Origin: Pseudeuparius sepicola
Lineage: Eukaryota > Arthropoda > Insecta > Coleoptera > Anthribidae
DNA: 64,000 nt
Reading direction: 5' to 3'
Assembly (NCBI GenBank): GCA_963920635.1
Contig: OY987299.1
Location: 69,608,692 to 69,672,691, forward strand
Part shown: positions 13,080 to 24,483 of the stretch, in pieces
How the letters are laid out: each line of letters begins with the position of its first letter
Numbering within the stretch: the stretch's first letter is position 1
Notes under the pieces: generated by a model
Databases searched by the model: none
What the model saw: the letters and a program-made list of their open reading frames with translations, nothing else
What the model was told of the DNA's origin: nothing
Translations under genes and position numbers: made by a program

Positions 13080-13653
13080 TGTTCTCGAGCTCAATCCGTT
13101 TCATTTTGAAAGCTAACAATTTTTGGTACATTGTTCATATGGAATTTTTTGTCACTTTAAATGGTACAATTATGGGATTTTTTTTATTAATTTCACAACG
13201 AAAATACAAATATTCCCGAAAGTTATTCATTCAAAGAGAGATAATGTGCTTTGCTTACTTTTTCCAGAGTACTCAGATCTTCATTTATTTGTTGTGCAAA
13301 ATTTAAGGTAAAGATGGAAATCTGCAGTATAGATTATTATAAAGAAGAGGTCCTAAGACACTCCCCTGAGGAACTCTGGTTACCACTAAATACTCAGAAT
13401 AGCTCTTGCCAATAATAACTCTTTAAAAGCTTCCTTGAAGATAACTCGTAAAAAAACTTTCCAGCCCACTCACCCCAAAATAAAGCAACTTTCTGCAAAG
13501 TAACAGTGTCAACATTTTTAAATTAATACCATCTGAACCAGAAGCGTGACTTTAGCGACGCCAGAATTTTATTCACTTTATTCCTCGTCACATGAGTAAA
13601 AGTAAATTTTTGCAAAGAATCGTTAAAGAGTGAATCATTAACGTGTATACGTA
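13080..13653 (-). pseudogene. LINE reverse transcriptase fragment
   Basis: The translated minus strand shows a palm/fingers segment with FTHVTRNKV and SGSDGIN, then GVPQGSVLGPL just before the expected catalytic region. That is followed by a stretch resembling the post-FADDT helix (QINEDLS). Stops and at least two frame changes interrupt it. The catalytic F/YADD box is not readable, so it is inactive. It is the continuation of the element seen at 15556-15830 on the other side of the LTR-like insertion. Confidence 0.7.
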
Positions 13654-15555
13654 TGTAACGGATTTTTTTGTAAATTCCAAGAAACCCGTTACAACGTTTT
13701 TATTTGATTCCAGACAGGCATAAACTAAGAAGGCACACGTATTATAGGATGGTACAGCTTACATTTTCTTGTTAAATTATTGATATTTCGAATTATAAAC
13801 AAATTAATTTCGCGACCGTGCCGCCAGCGACCTCTTGTAGTGGGTAGCGCAACCCGCAGAACATGTCGACTAGTTTTCGATATTTGGTAGAACAGGCAGT
13901 GGAATTTATTATGTAAATATTTGCGAACAGATTGAATAGAAGTAAGTATGTTAAATTGCTTTAATTATGATAGCATTTGTTTTGTTAATATTTACTGTAC
14001 AAGTAAAGAGAATCGTTTGAAATAAACCGTCAATTGACTCCAGCAGCTCGATTCCTATTGGCTGCACTTTTTTATGTACCACGGTTGTATAGAATGAATC
14101 GAACGACGCAGCGGCTCTCGTCCTCTTCATTTTTGACTCTCGAATTAATCGGTACTCTCTAGTGGCAATCGCCTTTTCTAAATATTTTCTCGTTTGGTTT
14201 TTTTGCATTTTGCTCTAAATTGATCGCGAATTTGATCGGTAGTACGGGTTAATTGGTTTTGGGGAAGTATTTTCATTGTAGTGCCTGGTTGGGGTGATTA
14301 AATCTTTTTCTTTTCTTTCACGGCGGAGTGAACACCGCCATTGCAAAACTGACGTCGCCATAAGCTGACTAGGAGCTTGGAACGGAGTTCTGTTGGGCAG
14401 GAATCGATCAAGGACTACTAGAGGAGGAAAATCGCCTAGGTAAGTGTGGTTTTTTTATTATATCGTTCATATTTTCGGAAATTGTTTTTTTATTCAGTAC
14501 CACCTCACCTGCGGCCATTTTCTCTCGAGGTTGCTGTTTTTTTGTATAACTTGTCAGTTATAACCTTTTTTTGGTACCTCTAAAAAAGAACAGCTACCTA
14601 AGACTTTCGTTCTCCTGACCAGTAGATTTCCTTTTTAATATTATACTTGTTTAAAAACATCATTTTCACCCCTGGCAAAATACTAGAGAGTCCACTTAAC
14701 GAAATATTAATATTCAGATATAATTTTTATTAATAATTTCCAAGTTCAATAAATAATTTCGAATCAAATTCACTATATAGTTTAACTATCATAAAGTTAA
14801 ACGACTAGCAATTTATTGCAGGTTCTAAATTCAGCTGAATTTGATTTTATATTTTTTTAATAATTAAGTCTTAAAATAAGTAGTTCTGTTTTAAGTTGAA
14901 TTTTATATACCTTCTTAATAAATCACTGTGTATCTTACACATTTAAATTAATATTAGCATTCTTGGACTAACTTCTGCTCTTGTTGTGTTTGTTACCTAT
15001 GTACATCATCGACACGGAGACGTGATACTGTGACAGTGAAGAACACCCACCTTCGACTAGTACGCTGCTGAGCTAGGCACCGAAGCGGTACGGCAACATC
15101 TGCACAACACCTGAGATTGGCTCTGCTCTAGCTAGTCAACACATGCGCCTAATGCAAGCCACCCGTTAAGGCCAGTTCGTAGCAGGAAAGTCGTCACAGT
15201 CAGAAAAAGGGAAGGGTCGTCGCATCGAACACAAGATATTCTTCGATCAAGTGTCACAGTCGCAAGTATAAACTTTCACTCAAACCTCAAGTGCTAGTAG
15301 TTCCAAGAGACTCTCAAAAACACAGGACGTTCGAAATTTTATAACGAATTCACTAAAGTTTAAATTTTTTTGTTTGTTATCAAAATCTAACGACTAATTT
15401 AAATTTTGAATTGTCATAACTATTCACAGTTATTTTCCATTAAATATTGTATGATTATTTAGGTGTTTGATTTAGGAGGGGAGAATAGTTTGTTGGGGCA
15501 ACGAATTCAGGTCACAAAGGAATCCGAACCCACTTAAAAATTCCAACTAATTTTT
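13654..15555 (+). mobile_element. Long-LTR-like element E1 inserted in the LINE
   Basis: Starts TGTAACGG, as do 36322 and 33009. Near its start is a hairpin (GTAACGG...CCGTTAC). A strong splice donor (CCTAG|GTAAGT) lies at about 14445 and AATAAT/TTTGATTTAGG-type 3' sequence near 15450. It contains no long ORF. LINE sequence is interrupted exactly across it. I infer a solo LTR of a Gypsy-type element with unusually long LTRs (Osvaldo/Ulysses-like organisation). The right end and target duplication are not defined. Confidence 0.5.
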
Positions 15556-15830
15556 TTAACCTTTCCGGTTATAGTACCTATCAACAATGTCACTATGATT
15601 ATCATCTTGAAATATATTTGGTGCACTATTTATAAAGAAATTATTAAATTTATCATTTGATTGTTTACTTTTACCTATATTTAGATATTTAAGGGCTTTC
15701 CAAAACTGTTTTGGGTCTGAATTAAATTTAAAACGTAAATAGTCCTTTTTCACTTGTTTGACAGAGTGATTCACAAAATTATTTAGTTCTTTATAATGTT
15801 GCCAGGATAGATCTGTTTTATATTTCTTAT
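15556..15830 (-). pseudogene. LINE endonuclease-RT linker fragment
   Basis: A 72-residue minus-strand frame contains YLRFKFNSDPKQFWKALKYL and FNNFFINSAPNIF. This is the typical spacer between the endonuclease and RT of Jockey-group ORF2. It is cut at its C end by E1 and upstream by the foldback 15832-17000. It is a fragment only. Confidence 0.7.
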
Positions 15831-15831
15831 A

Positions 15832-17000
15832 CAGGGTGATTCAGTTTTATTCCGAGACACTTCAACAGGAGATAGAAAACCAAAAAAATAACCGCACTTT
15901 CTTCTATAAACTATGTTATTTTAAGGTCTTATAAAAAAGTTACAGGGTGATAAAGTTGTAAGAAATATATGGACTTTATTGAATATTTACACTAGTTGAG
16001 ATATTTAAGTCATATTTGGGACATGTTATAGCGGCATGGGTTAGCATAAAACCTGTTAATATCAAACACCTTGAACAACCAGTGGCGTAGAAGTGGGTAA
16101 TTACTATAATTGGTTTTAGAAAAAAAAAACGAACCACCTTGTATACCAATAAAATGTATTTAATTTCTTATGTAAATTTTAATTGTAAACTAAAACGCTC
16201 TCTTAGCATTTTTTCCTATGTGTCATAGTTTCATAGCAAATTTGATTTTTCGTATTTTTTCGAGGTATTTCTGAAAAATTAACTTAACAATTCTCTCCAT
16301 AAGTAAGACTCAAAGTAGAAACAATGTGTTTCTTACTTTAAATACAGTAACTTTTCCCAATAAACTTACCCATTCAAGGTTTTACTTTTCAAGATACAGA
16401 GCGTAACATTAATTGTATCTTCCTTGTTTTAGACCCTGTATCTTCAAAAGTATAGCCTTAAATATGTAAGTTTATTGGAAAAAGTTACTTAATTTAAAGT
16501 AGCAAACACATTATTTCTACTTTACGTGTTACTTATGGAGCAAATTTTTTAAATAATTTTTCAGAAATACCCCGAAATAATACAAAAAATCAAATTTGCC
16601 TTGAAACCATGACACACGAAAAAATACCAAGAGGACATTTTTGTTTAAAATTAAAATTGACATAATAAATTGAATACATTTTATTGCTATACAAGGTGGT
16701 TCTTTTTTTCTTCTAAAAACAATTATACTAATTACCCGCTTCTACGCCACTGGTTGTTCAAGGTGTTTGATATTAACAGGTTTTACGCTAACCCATGCCG
16801 ATATAACGTGTACCAAATATGACTTAAATATCTCAACTAGTTTGGTAAATATTCAATAATATCCACATATTTCTTACAACTTTAACACCCTGTAACTTTT
16901 TTGTAAGACCTTAAAATGATAGTTTATAGAAGAAAGTGCGGTTATTTTTTGGTTTTCTATCCCCTGTTGAAGTGTTGCAGAATAAAACTGAATCACCCTG
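15832..17000. mobile_element. Foldback transposon, TA duplication, inserted in the LINE
   Basis: Begins CAGGGTGATTCAGTTTTATT, ends with its complement, and is flanked by TA (15830-15831, 17001-17002). The inverted arms are about 450-500 bp with a short loop, with no coding content. It is the best-preserved copy of the family also seen at 3740-4985. The LINE frame is interrupted here and resumes at 17003. Confidence 0.85.
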
Positions 17001-17002
17001 TA

Positions 17003-17405
17003 TATTGTTAACGCGTGGAGCTTTTGAAATTCTTACATTCTTATATGGTGCATAAATATCAAAGAGTCTATTTATATTTGCATTAATAAAATCTACCATA
17101 TCATTCGCATCTCTAGGAATAAATAACAGACCAGTTCATATAATGAAGTTCCATAGAAAAACCATCAAAGTCAAAGTTAGAAAAATCACGATAAGTGTGG
17201 AAAAGAGTTGGATTTTTGTTTTTTAGTTTAATATCACATGCAACTAATGAATGATCCGAGATGCCGTCCATTTTCAGAACATCTACTTTGTGAACTGCAT
17301 ATTTTTTTATGTTATCAGTAGATCTATAAGAGTACTTGTTTTGCCTGATGTACGAGTAGGATTATCAACGAGCTGATATCAATTATATTTTCTCAACAAA
17401 CTATT
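17003..17405 (-). pseudogene. LINE endonuclease C-terminal half
   Basis: Minus-strand translation gives NPTRTSGKTSTLIDLL, then DGISDHSLVACDIKLKN, and at the far end VDFINANINRLFDIYAP. These are the TLID and SDH landmarks of Jockey-type apurinic-like endonucleases and the usual C-terminal FI..N....F..YAP stretch. At least two stops or shifts are present. Its N-terminal partner (GGDFN) lies beyond the recombinase element, at 19870-19985. Confidence 0.75.
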
Positions 17406-17410
17406 AAATA

Positions 17411-19364
17411 TTTTTTTCCACTACTAACCCTAAAAAGCATGTATTATTGACCCATCATTAACCCGAGAAGTTGATTTTCTCTCCCGAGGTCAATAATAAT
17501 TTATTATTAACATATATAATAATTTATTATTGACCAAGGTCAATAATGAATTGACGTCACGGGTCACTAGTAACAGGCTCTTCTATGTACGGCACAATTT
17601 CGTATTATTATACAACCCTGCTTACTTATTTCACTAATTTTTTTCAATTTGTATTAAACGCTGAACACATGCCAATGTAGATATTTTTACTTGTGAACCC
17701 TGCCCACAAAACAGAAATCTAACCTTCCCTTCCCCCACCTCCACTTAACCGTTCTAACCTAAAATTACTAACAACAGCTGATGAAACAACGTTTATTTAA
17801 GTATTTGGGAAAACAAAAATTACAAATTACAAGTGAAACTAATTATTATTATTAATGTAATAATTGACTGTGCAATTGTAACAGGTCATATTAATTAAAC
17901 CTGTTGCAGTGCTTGTATTTGTAACCGGAATATTAATGTGTTGATTGTTTAAGTGAATATTATCCGATATTTTTTGTGTAACACTGGCGGGATTTCTCGA
18001 TTCTATATTAGCAAAGGAACTAGAACTACCAACATCAAATAACTGTTCATCACCAGGTTCATTATGACTATCATTTGGATGGATAGTGTTATCGCTCTGC
18101 GCAAATACAGGTACTGATGTAGCATTGTAAACTGGCCCTTGAACCATTTTAGCTATTCTTTTTTTAGAAGCCAGAGATTCTTCAATATACCCTTCGGCAA
18201 CAGTGGAAGATTTCCAACCTCCGTGCTGTTTTACAGTTATAAGATCGCCACCATTTTCCGCTAAAATAGTGGCCGAAGTCCTTCTGAATGAATGGCCAGT
18301 GTATCTCTCTGGTTCTGATAGTCCCAAGAAACTTGCAATCACTTTTGGCATCTTACTTATTGTATTATGGCCAATGTTCTGTCGTGTCGGCTTATTGTTC
18401 CGCAATGTAATAAATAAGCGTGGTAAATCTGGGGTAGGCCGTTTTTTAATATACTTTTTAACAACTTCGACCCAAACTGGCTTCATGATAACAAACTTTC
18501 GTGATGTTCCATTTTTACTAGTAGAAATATCAATAACGATCATATCGTCTCGAACATCCAAGTCTTTTCGAAGCATATTACAAAGTTCGTCTGTTCTACA
18601 TGCACCAGCAACTGCGATAACAAGTACAACCTATTAACTAATAAAGTAATTATTGTTTATTGTAAATATATGTAAAGTAGAACGAGGCATGTTTAGGTAG
18701 GTACCTTTGCTGTTAAAAACACTTCGTCTGGTGCGTCTCTCAAAAATCGTGCAATTTCATCTTCTTTAAAAACAAGTGATTTTTTCGCTACATAATTAGT
18801 ATTTTGCCTTTTCAAAAATGCTACCAGTTTAAAATACTTCGAAATGTCAATATTTTCCTTCAATGAAATCGTGGATTTTAACATAGAAAACGTTGCCCAC
18901 AAGCTTGATGATTTTAAATATACCAATAATGTGTTTTCAGAAATTGTTTCAATATTCTTCATTTTGCACCAGTCTTTAAATATTGTATAAGTTTTTAAGT
19001 AAACACTTTTCGACTTCTGTGGAAGCAACTGATCATTAATATTTTGTGCCTCTTCTCTAATTTCCGGAGGAGTGCAGAATATGTTTGGCGAGGATGAGCC
19101 ATCATGATAATTATTATCACACATTTTTCACAAAAATAATATAAACTCACAGTTGATTTAGTCAAGAATAAATAATAATAATAATAATTAATGGCTAAAT
19201 TTGATAGATAACAGTAAAGAAACTTCATTTGATGAAACAAAAATCAAGGCTAACTTGATTTGTGATTAAATAATATGAAGGAAAAACAAAGGTAAGTTTA
19301 CTATTAATAATGCTTTACAATTTTTTACAATAATATTTTTATGGAGTGTTAGTAGTGGAAAAAA
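17411..19364 (-). mobile_element. Crypton-like tyrosine-recombinase element, apparently intact
   Basis: Bounded by inverted TTTTCCACTACTAAC (17414-17428) and GTTAGTAGTGGAAAA (19348-19362), with a 403-codon recombinase gene between. The left subterminal region has GAGAAG...CTTCTC-like hairpins and TATTGACC / GGTCAATAAT boxes at about 17445-17555. A further hairpin (19366-19495) follows the right inverted repeat. The whole block sits inside the LINE endonuclease. Cryptons normally lack terminal inverted repeats, so the boundary structure is notable. DIRS-type YR elements would also carry an RT, which is absent here. Confidence 0.7.
17839..19124 (-). CDS. Tyrosine recombinase (Crypton-type), two exons
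   Basis: DNA strand-exchange enzyme of the phage-integrase (YR) superfamily. Exon 1 is 19124-18705 (140 codons) and exon 2 is 18630-17839. The 74-nt intron 18631-18704 has GT...AG ends and phase 0, giving 403 residues. The N-terminal part (residues about 35-135) is a helical core-binding domain with KTYTIFKDWC. The catalytic domain carries the first Arg in ACRTDEL (start of exon 2), HSFRR (His and second Arg), HGGWKSS, and the Tyr nucleophile in VAEGYIEES. All four tetrad residues are present and I see no stop. A roughly 100-residue polar, Asn/Ser-rich tail follows the Tyr. The start was chosen as the first Met before the recognisable domain. A Crypton assignment is favoured over DIRS because no RT lies in the element. 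It may encode active enzyme. Confidence 0.82.
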
Positions 19365-19365
19365 T

Positions 19366-19495
19366 TGTATATTAACCACGGTTTAGACAGCTATTATTGC
19401 CCTCACGTCTTAAATCCCTCGGCGTTGCCTCCGCATTTAATATTGACGTTCGGGTCAATAATGGCCTCTGTCTAAACCTTGGTTAATAATATACT
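19366..19495. repeat. Long hairpin adjoining the recombinase element
   Basis: The outer arms (GTATATTAACCACGGTTTAG...CTAAACCTTGGTTAATAATATAC) pair over about 24 bp. The inner part contains CAATAAT/ATTATTG boxes and a CTCGGCGTTGCCTCCG core. The next copy (19731-19865) has the same layout with different bases, and a third hairpin with GGCGTTGCCTCGG lies at 31776-31890. It could be an attachment or recognition site. This is inference. Confidence 0.6.
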
Positions 19496-19730
19496 ATTTT
19501 TACTACTAACCTGAGAAATCACCATTATTTACCTCATTCCTCTAATGAGAAGTAATATTTCTCTCCCTAGGTAAATAATGATAATAAAAAAATACCTAGG
19601 TAAATAATGAAAAAATTTCTATGACATTTAAAAATTAGTTTCATTTTATCATCTTCACAACTGAACTGCCAGGCTAAATCTAATCAAATATGTAAAATAT
19701 GGCAATATTTCAATGTTAGTAGTAAAAAAA
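19495..19730. mobile_element. Short non-autonomous relative of the recombinase element
   Basis: Bounded by TTTTTACTACTAAC (19497-19510) and GTTAGTAGTAAAAA (19715-19728), nearly the same termini as the 17411-19364 element. Its left interior parallels the larger element (GAGAAG..AT..TTTCTCTCCC, then paired AGGTAAATAAT boxes replacing GGTCAATAAT). There is no ORF. Together with the following hairpin it looks like a miniature copy, placed in tandem. Confidence 0.6.
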
Positions 19731-19865
19731 ATTCTATATACACTTCGGTTGAGAAGGCCATTATTTACCTCGCTTATTATATCCTTCGGCGCTACGTGCC
19801 TCAGGGTATAAAAATGCTCGGTAAATAATGGCTCACCTCTCAATCTAAGTGTATAATATACTATT
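19731..19865. repeat. Second hairpin, paired with the miniature copy
   Basis: The outer arms ATATACACTTCGGTTGAGA / TCTCAATCTAAGTGTATA and inner CATTATTTACC / GGTAAATAATGG pair. The core contains CCTTCGGCGCTACGTGCCTC. It has the same position relative to the GTTAGTAGT terminus as the hairpin at 19366-19495. Confidence 0.6.
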
Positions 19866-20009
19866 GTAGCGTTAGTACTGACATGTTGTTAAAGTCTCCA
19901 CCCAAAAAAATTAAATCCCACATTGGCAAAAACGCAATTAATGAGTTTTCAAGCTGATCAATACTATGGATAGTTTCGTTAGTTAGTTTTTACGCAATAT
20001 GCTTTAGCA

Positions 20010-23000
20010 CCTATGCCAAAAAAAAACACTGTATGGGTTGACCGGCAAACTCGTCTTTAAACTTGCCAACAATTGAGATATTTTGGGGAATTCCGTAGAC
20101 ATAATCTTTGGGATAATTAGAAGTATCAAACTGATCCAAATTATTTTTTATATCTTCATAGAAATGTTTGATTGTTACCTCCAATATAAAAGAATCTGTA
20201 TCCATATACAATAAACTGATATTGTCACCAAACTTAGGTTTAAGAAAGTCATAGTAAAAATTATACATAACAACTTTTGAAATATCTAAAATTAAGAAGC
20301 CAACATATATTGGTTTATTGTACAATACAGAAAAGATCTGCAACTGAACAGCTATTAAATTTTCAGAAAATACTGCAAGATCTTTAAAATTAGGTTTTGC
20401 TGTTAACTTTTCGGCAGAATTGGAATTTCTTTGCCTTTCCCACCTAGAAACAAGCTTAACATTAACGCGTTTTTTGACATTTTTTAGTGTCTTTCCATAC
20501 ACACTGTTAGTTAACAATTTAACTTGATTTTTTCAAATTTAGATTTTGCAGCATTTCTAATATTTGTATTTTTATCTACATATTTGCGAAGCCACAGCGA
20601 TTGTTTAAACCTAATCGTCTTTTTGATTTTGATTAATTTTAGACCGAATTTTAAACATTGTTTTAGATACAGGTAATGGATAATATAATTGGACTTATTT
20701 TTTAAATTTGCTATCAATTTGAAGCATTTAGAATTTGGGGGTGAAAATTTTCAGGACAAAACTGCAATTCATTGTGAGATGCATGCAAATTTTCAGGGTA
20801 CTCTATATCTACTTCAAAAACATATCCTATAGGCGAAGTGTCGGAAAGAGCTGATATATCTAGTTTATCAATTTCATCCCTAGAAACCCAAGTAAATTCT
20901 TCTGGCAAATACTGACGCATAGCATATCCGTAGAGATTTGTAGCGTCCAGATACTTTATGTAACTATTTTCTTTTGTAGGATTAAAAGATTAAACTTGTC
21001 TAAAAATTGATTATTGGCTTCTGACTTATGCCCTACACAAACACTTAAACCACCTCGTATCCCCTCTTAAAAAAATGAATTTTATCCGGATCAGTCAATA
21101 ACTCTAAATTCACACCTGTCAATTTAAGCATCGTGTCCCAGCTCAAACTTGGAGAAGTAAGATACTGACAGGGGTCTAATTTCTAAATTTTAATACTATT
21201 TTCTCTAAAGTTTTCGAAAATATCAGCCAGGAGGAATATATCTGATTTCAAGTAAACGTCTGAATAATCGCCTAGAGTTTTACAGTTAAATAAGTTCCAT
21301 ACTTCTTCAGCCCGCACGTAATCTACCTGAGAGATATTTTCACCGGTCAGCTCATTATAAAATGTATCAATTGTTGGTAATGATTTTTGTGATAATTTTT
21401 CAAACTAGTCTACACAAGAATAAGGAAACACCCCCTTTTGTCTAATATACTGAAATTTTAGGTCATCTGGAAAAGCTTCTAATTGACCATCCTCTAATAC
21501 CCCAGAGATATGTTCGAGGGACTCTGGTAAAAATGCAAAGAATCTATAAACCTAAGTTTTAGCCTTAATTTACTATCCATCAGAATTTGTTTACTGAAAG
21601 AAATGTATTTTTCTTTAGTTTGAGTCACCACATCAATATTTTCTTTATTGTAGCACAATGATTTCACAAAAATATGACAATCATAGTTTTTTGAATTGTG
21701 TAAAATTACTGGTACAAATTCTGGATAATGTAAATTACAGATGGAGTGAGTGGGACCTCGACAATGCCCACTCCAGTGACAGCGATCTTTACATTTTTTT
21801 AAATTTGGTGTATCCCCAATTATCAGTAGTGTAATAAATTTATATTGCTTTGTATAATGTAATGGACATACAATCTCCAAAACCTGTTTATTTAATTTAT
21901 AAAGAGTTTCTACACCATACACATTTATAGATACATTATTTTCTCCTTCAAATCTGCGAATATCTCTTAATTTTACCGGAAATGTTACACCTTTAAAATT
22001 AAAAATAGTTCTAAAATCTGGATAAGAACCTGTTCTGTAGGGTTTTCCTGACTGTTGGCACACTGCAGAAACCAACGCCCATCCAAAGCAAAATTGATCA
22101 TTATTTTGTACGTTGATGACAGATTTCGTATTCTGAATTTCTCTGGGCATGCCGATCCACGCAAAGGGTTATACTTGTTTTTGTTTATTTCAAGATGAAG
22201 TATTTGTATTAGAATCCAACCTGAAATGGTAAATAACAATTAACGTCAATTAACAATTCTGTTATTTATTCTGAAATTAATTACCGGACATCTTCTCTGC
22301 TAATTGGTCAGCTTTCTCCTTAATTGTTACAAACAACTCATCGTATAATTGATCAAGGTCGGTAGCTCTGGCGATAATCTCAAATGGCGTGCCAAATGAT
22401 TTAACGTCCGTTGTATCTAATGATTGTGAATAATATACAGTATGTCCACGGATAGACATCCCAAGAGGACAAATGGACCAAAAATTTCATTTTTCGACAA
22501 AAAGTCATTCTTGATAAAAGTTTCTGCTTCTCAAAAAAATATGGTCCACGAAGAGAATTTTCGATTTTTTATACAGGGTGCCCAAAAAATACAAAAACAT
22601 GTAACACCATCAAGAATAAACTACCTTTATTTTTAAAAATTTCAAAAACTTTTACTTAGAAAAGTTGTTTAGAATTAAAATATTTGTCCGATTGTCACGT
22701 TTCAAACAAATCAGCCAACTCCAATTTATTCGATTGCCAATTGTTAAAAATATCAAAAATATTTATTTAGAAAAAAATTTAGAATTAAAGGATGTATCTA
22801 ATTGTAACTTTTTAAGCAAATCGGACGACTTTGATTTAAATAGGTAAAAAATAAAAAACCTAAGTCGGACGATTTGCTTCAAAAGTTACAATCGGACACG
22901 TTTTTTAATTCAAAACAACTTTTCTAAATAAATGTTTTTGATATTTTAATTCTAAACAACTTTTCTAAAAGTTTTTGAAATTTTTAAAAATAAGGGTAGT

Positions 23001-23470
23001 TTATTCTTGATGGTGTTACATGTTTTTGTATTTTTTGGGCACCCTGTATAAAAAAATCGAAAATTCTATTCATGGACTATATTTTTTCGAGAAGCAGAAA
23101 CTTTTATCAAGAATGACTGTCGAAAAATTAAATTTTTGGTCCATTTGTCCTCTTGGGATGTCTATCCGTGGACATACTGTGTACCGTATAATTCTATGTT
23201 AACTTTCAGGCTGGAATATTTCACTTGTTGTCCAATGAGTCTAATAACTGAACTCTTAATTTCATCTTCAAATTCTTTTAAATCTATTTTATATTGTCGA
23301 GGGGTAATTTTATAGCTTGCAATTCGACATTTGAAGGCACTTCTTAAAATTTGTATCCTATCTTTTAGAGGTTCAAAACTCTTTGCCTTGTGAGAATTTG
23401 TTCGCAAATGCGTAATCCAAAGATTCGTAGGAATATTTATTTTACAAAATTCACAGTAGGTTTCTAAAAA
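20010..23470 (-). pseudogene. Polinton/Maverick-type DNA polymerase B, copy 1
   Basis: Protein-primed family B polymerase of the Polinton type, which replicates linear element DNA. Order on the minus strand: a zinc-finger-like start (YCEFCKI...HLRTNSHK, about 23390-23470), a conserved N-terminal block (23162-23407), a foldback insertion (22438-23179), and 22277-22437. Then come an exonuclease-type region (21494-22150, with FCFGWALVSAVC and HNSKNYDCH), a middle block (20714-20920) and the palm (20011-20517). The palm contains NSVYGKTLKN and the catalytic YMDTDS. At least six breaks separate the open parts. The C end (GAKAYCVKT at about 19990) is cut by the LINE. It is dead, but many motifs are still readable. 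Confidence 0.85.
22438..23179. mobile_element. Foldback element inside polymerase copy 1
   Basis: Starts CAGTATGTCCACGGATAGAC and ends with the complement. Arms of about 350 bp include CCAAGAGGACAAATGGACC and internal CAGGGTGCCC. TA precedes it, and the right-hand TA appears mutated to TG. It interrupts the polymerase frame between the 22277-22437 and 23180-23407 segments. Confidence 0.8.
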
Positions 23471-23479
23471 AACATTTCT

Positions 23480-24483
23480 TTAGTGAAATAATTTAAAAAT
23501 ATATTTTTTTTACCCAAAGAGTTCTTATTTTTAGCTTGAGACGTACCATATATTAGTGAATCAACTAAAAGTAAACATAAATTTGTAAATCAACTAAGAA
23601 AAATTTTACAATAACTCACGTACAATAATAAAGTTCTCTATTTCATTGATGGATGGCAGTAAATTTTTGTTCTTACAAAATTATTGATAATATGTTTCTT
23701 TACGTTCCCTTTTGTTGTAAATTCATTGAGACATAACGTGCATAAGAAAACCATTTCTTGAAGAAACAAGCATACTACATAGCATAGGAATTATATAAAA
23801 AGCAAAGTAAGCATATTAGTCTAATAAGCATCTATAACAAAAGCAAATTTGATAAATCTGAAAGCAATTTTTGTTGACGCAACATATAATCATAAATATT
23901 TTTATCTAAATGCTGTGATTAATGTTTTCTATTAATAATAAGAAATTGAAAAGCATTGATTTGGTTATTGCCGCTTTTCTAATAACTGTTTTTTCCTCAA
24001 AGTTTGCTACTTTTCCTTGATTTAATTTTAGTTTTAACAAACTTATTTTATCACTGATTGAATATAAATTTAATATTTCAGCCGCATTCCAAGAACTTGC
24101 ACTAAAATTTTCATTAAATCTATATACTTTATTTTCGGAAATGCAAATATCGACGCCAAAAAAACGTATTAGAGCATGTTATGTTAACGAATATTCAAAG
24201 GATTCATTATTGCGACATTTTCGACTACTATGTGATATTAGAAAATAGAAAGTTACTATACTTACAGTATTTCAATCTTATCTGCAGTCTCAGAAGACAC
24301 AAAACTCTTTCACATGGGTAATTTGTATGTTTCACTAGGTAATTTCTTTCTTGCAGAATGAAATGATAAGGAAAGCATTGGTTCCACTAACATATTTATT
24401 TAAAAAAATAAAATTAAAAATATAATAAAAATATAAACTTGCACTCTAATCTTACATTATAAAAAACTTAAAAAAATAATAAA
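23480..24483. other. Non-coding stretch
   Basis: Very AT-rich sequence between the polymerase remnant and the next foldback. No gene or defined repeat was recognised. Confidence 0.4.

Larger units (their letters stand above)
13075..19985 (-). mobile_element. 5'-truncated Jockey-like LINE, broken by three insertions
   Basis: Minus-strand pieces in N-to-C order make one non-LTR element. The endonuclease motif GGDFN lies at about 19900. An endonuclease continuation with TLIDL and GISDHSL lies at 17010-17400, and the endonuclease-RT linker with FWKALKYLN at 15556-15830. RT motifs GSDGIN and GVPQGSVLGPL lie at 13310-13650, and the QINEDLSTLEK-like region near 13260. It starts inside the endonuclease domain and abuts polymerase sequence at about 19985, as expected from incomplete reverse transcription. 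Frameshifts and stops are common. The insertions are 13654 to about 15555, 15832-17000, and 17411 to about 19865. Confidence 0.8.

Noticed and set aside
18203..18637. 144-aa plus-strand ORF opposite the recombinase
   Set aside because: Shadow of the minus-strand catalytic domain.
17839..19124. Recombinase as part of the Polinton
   Set aside because: Polintons use a retroviral-type DDE integrase, and this gene sits in its own bounded element inside a LINE.
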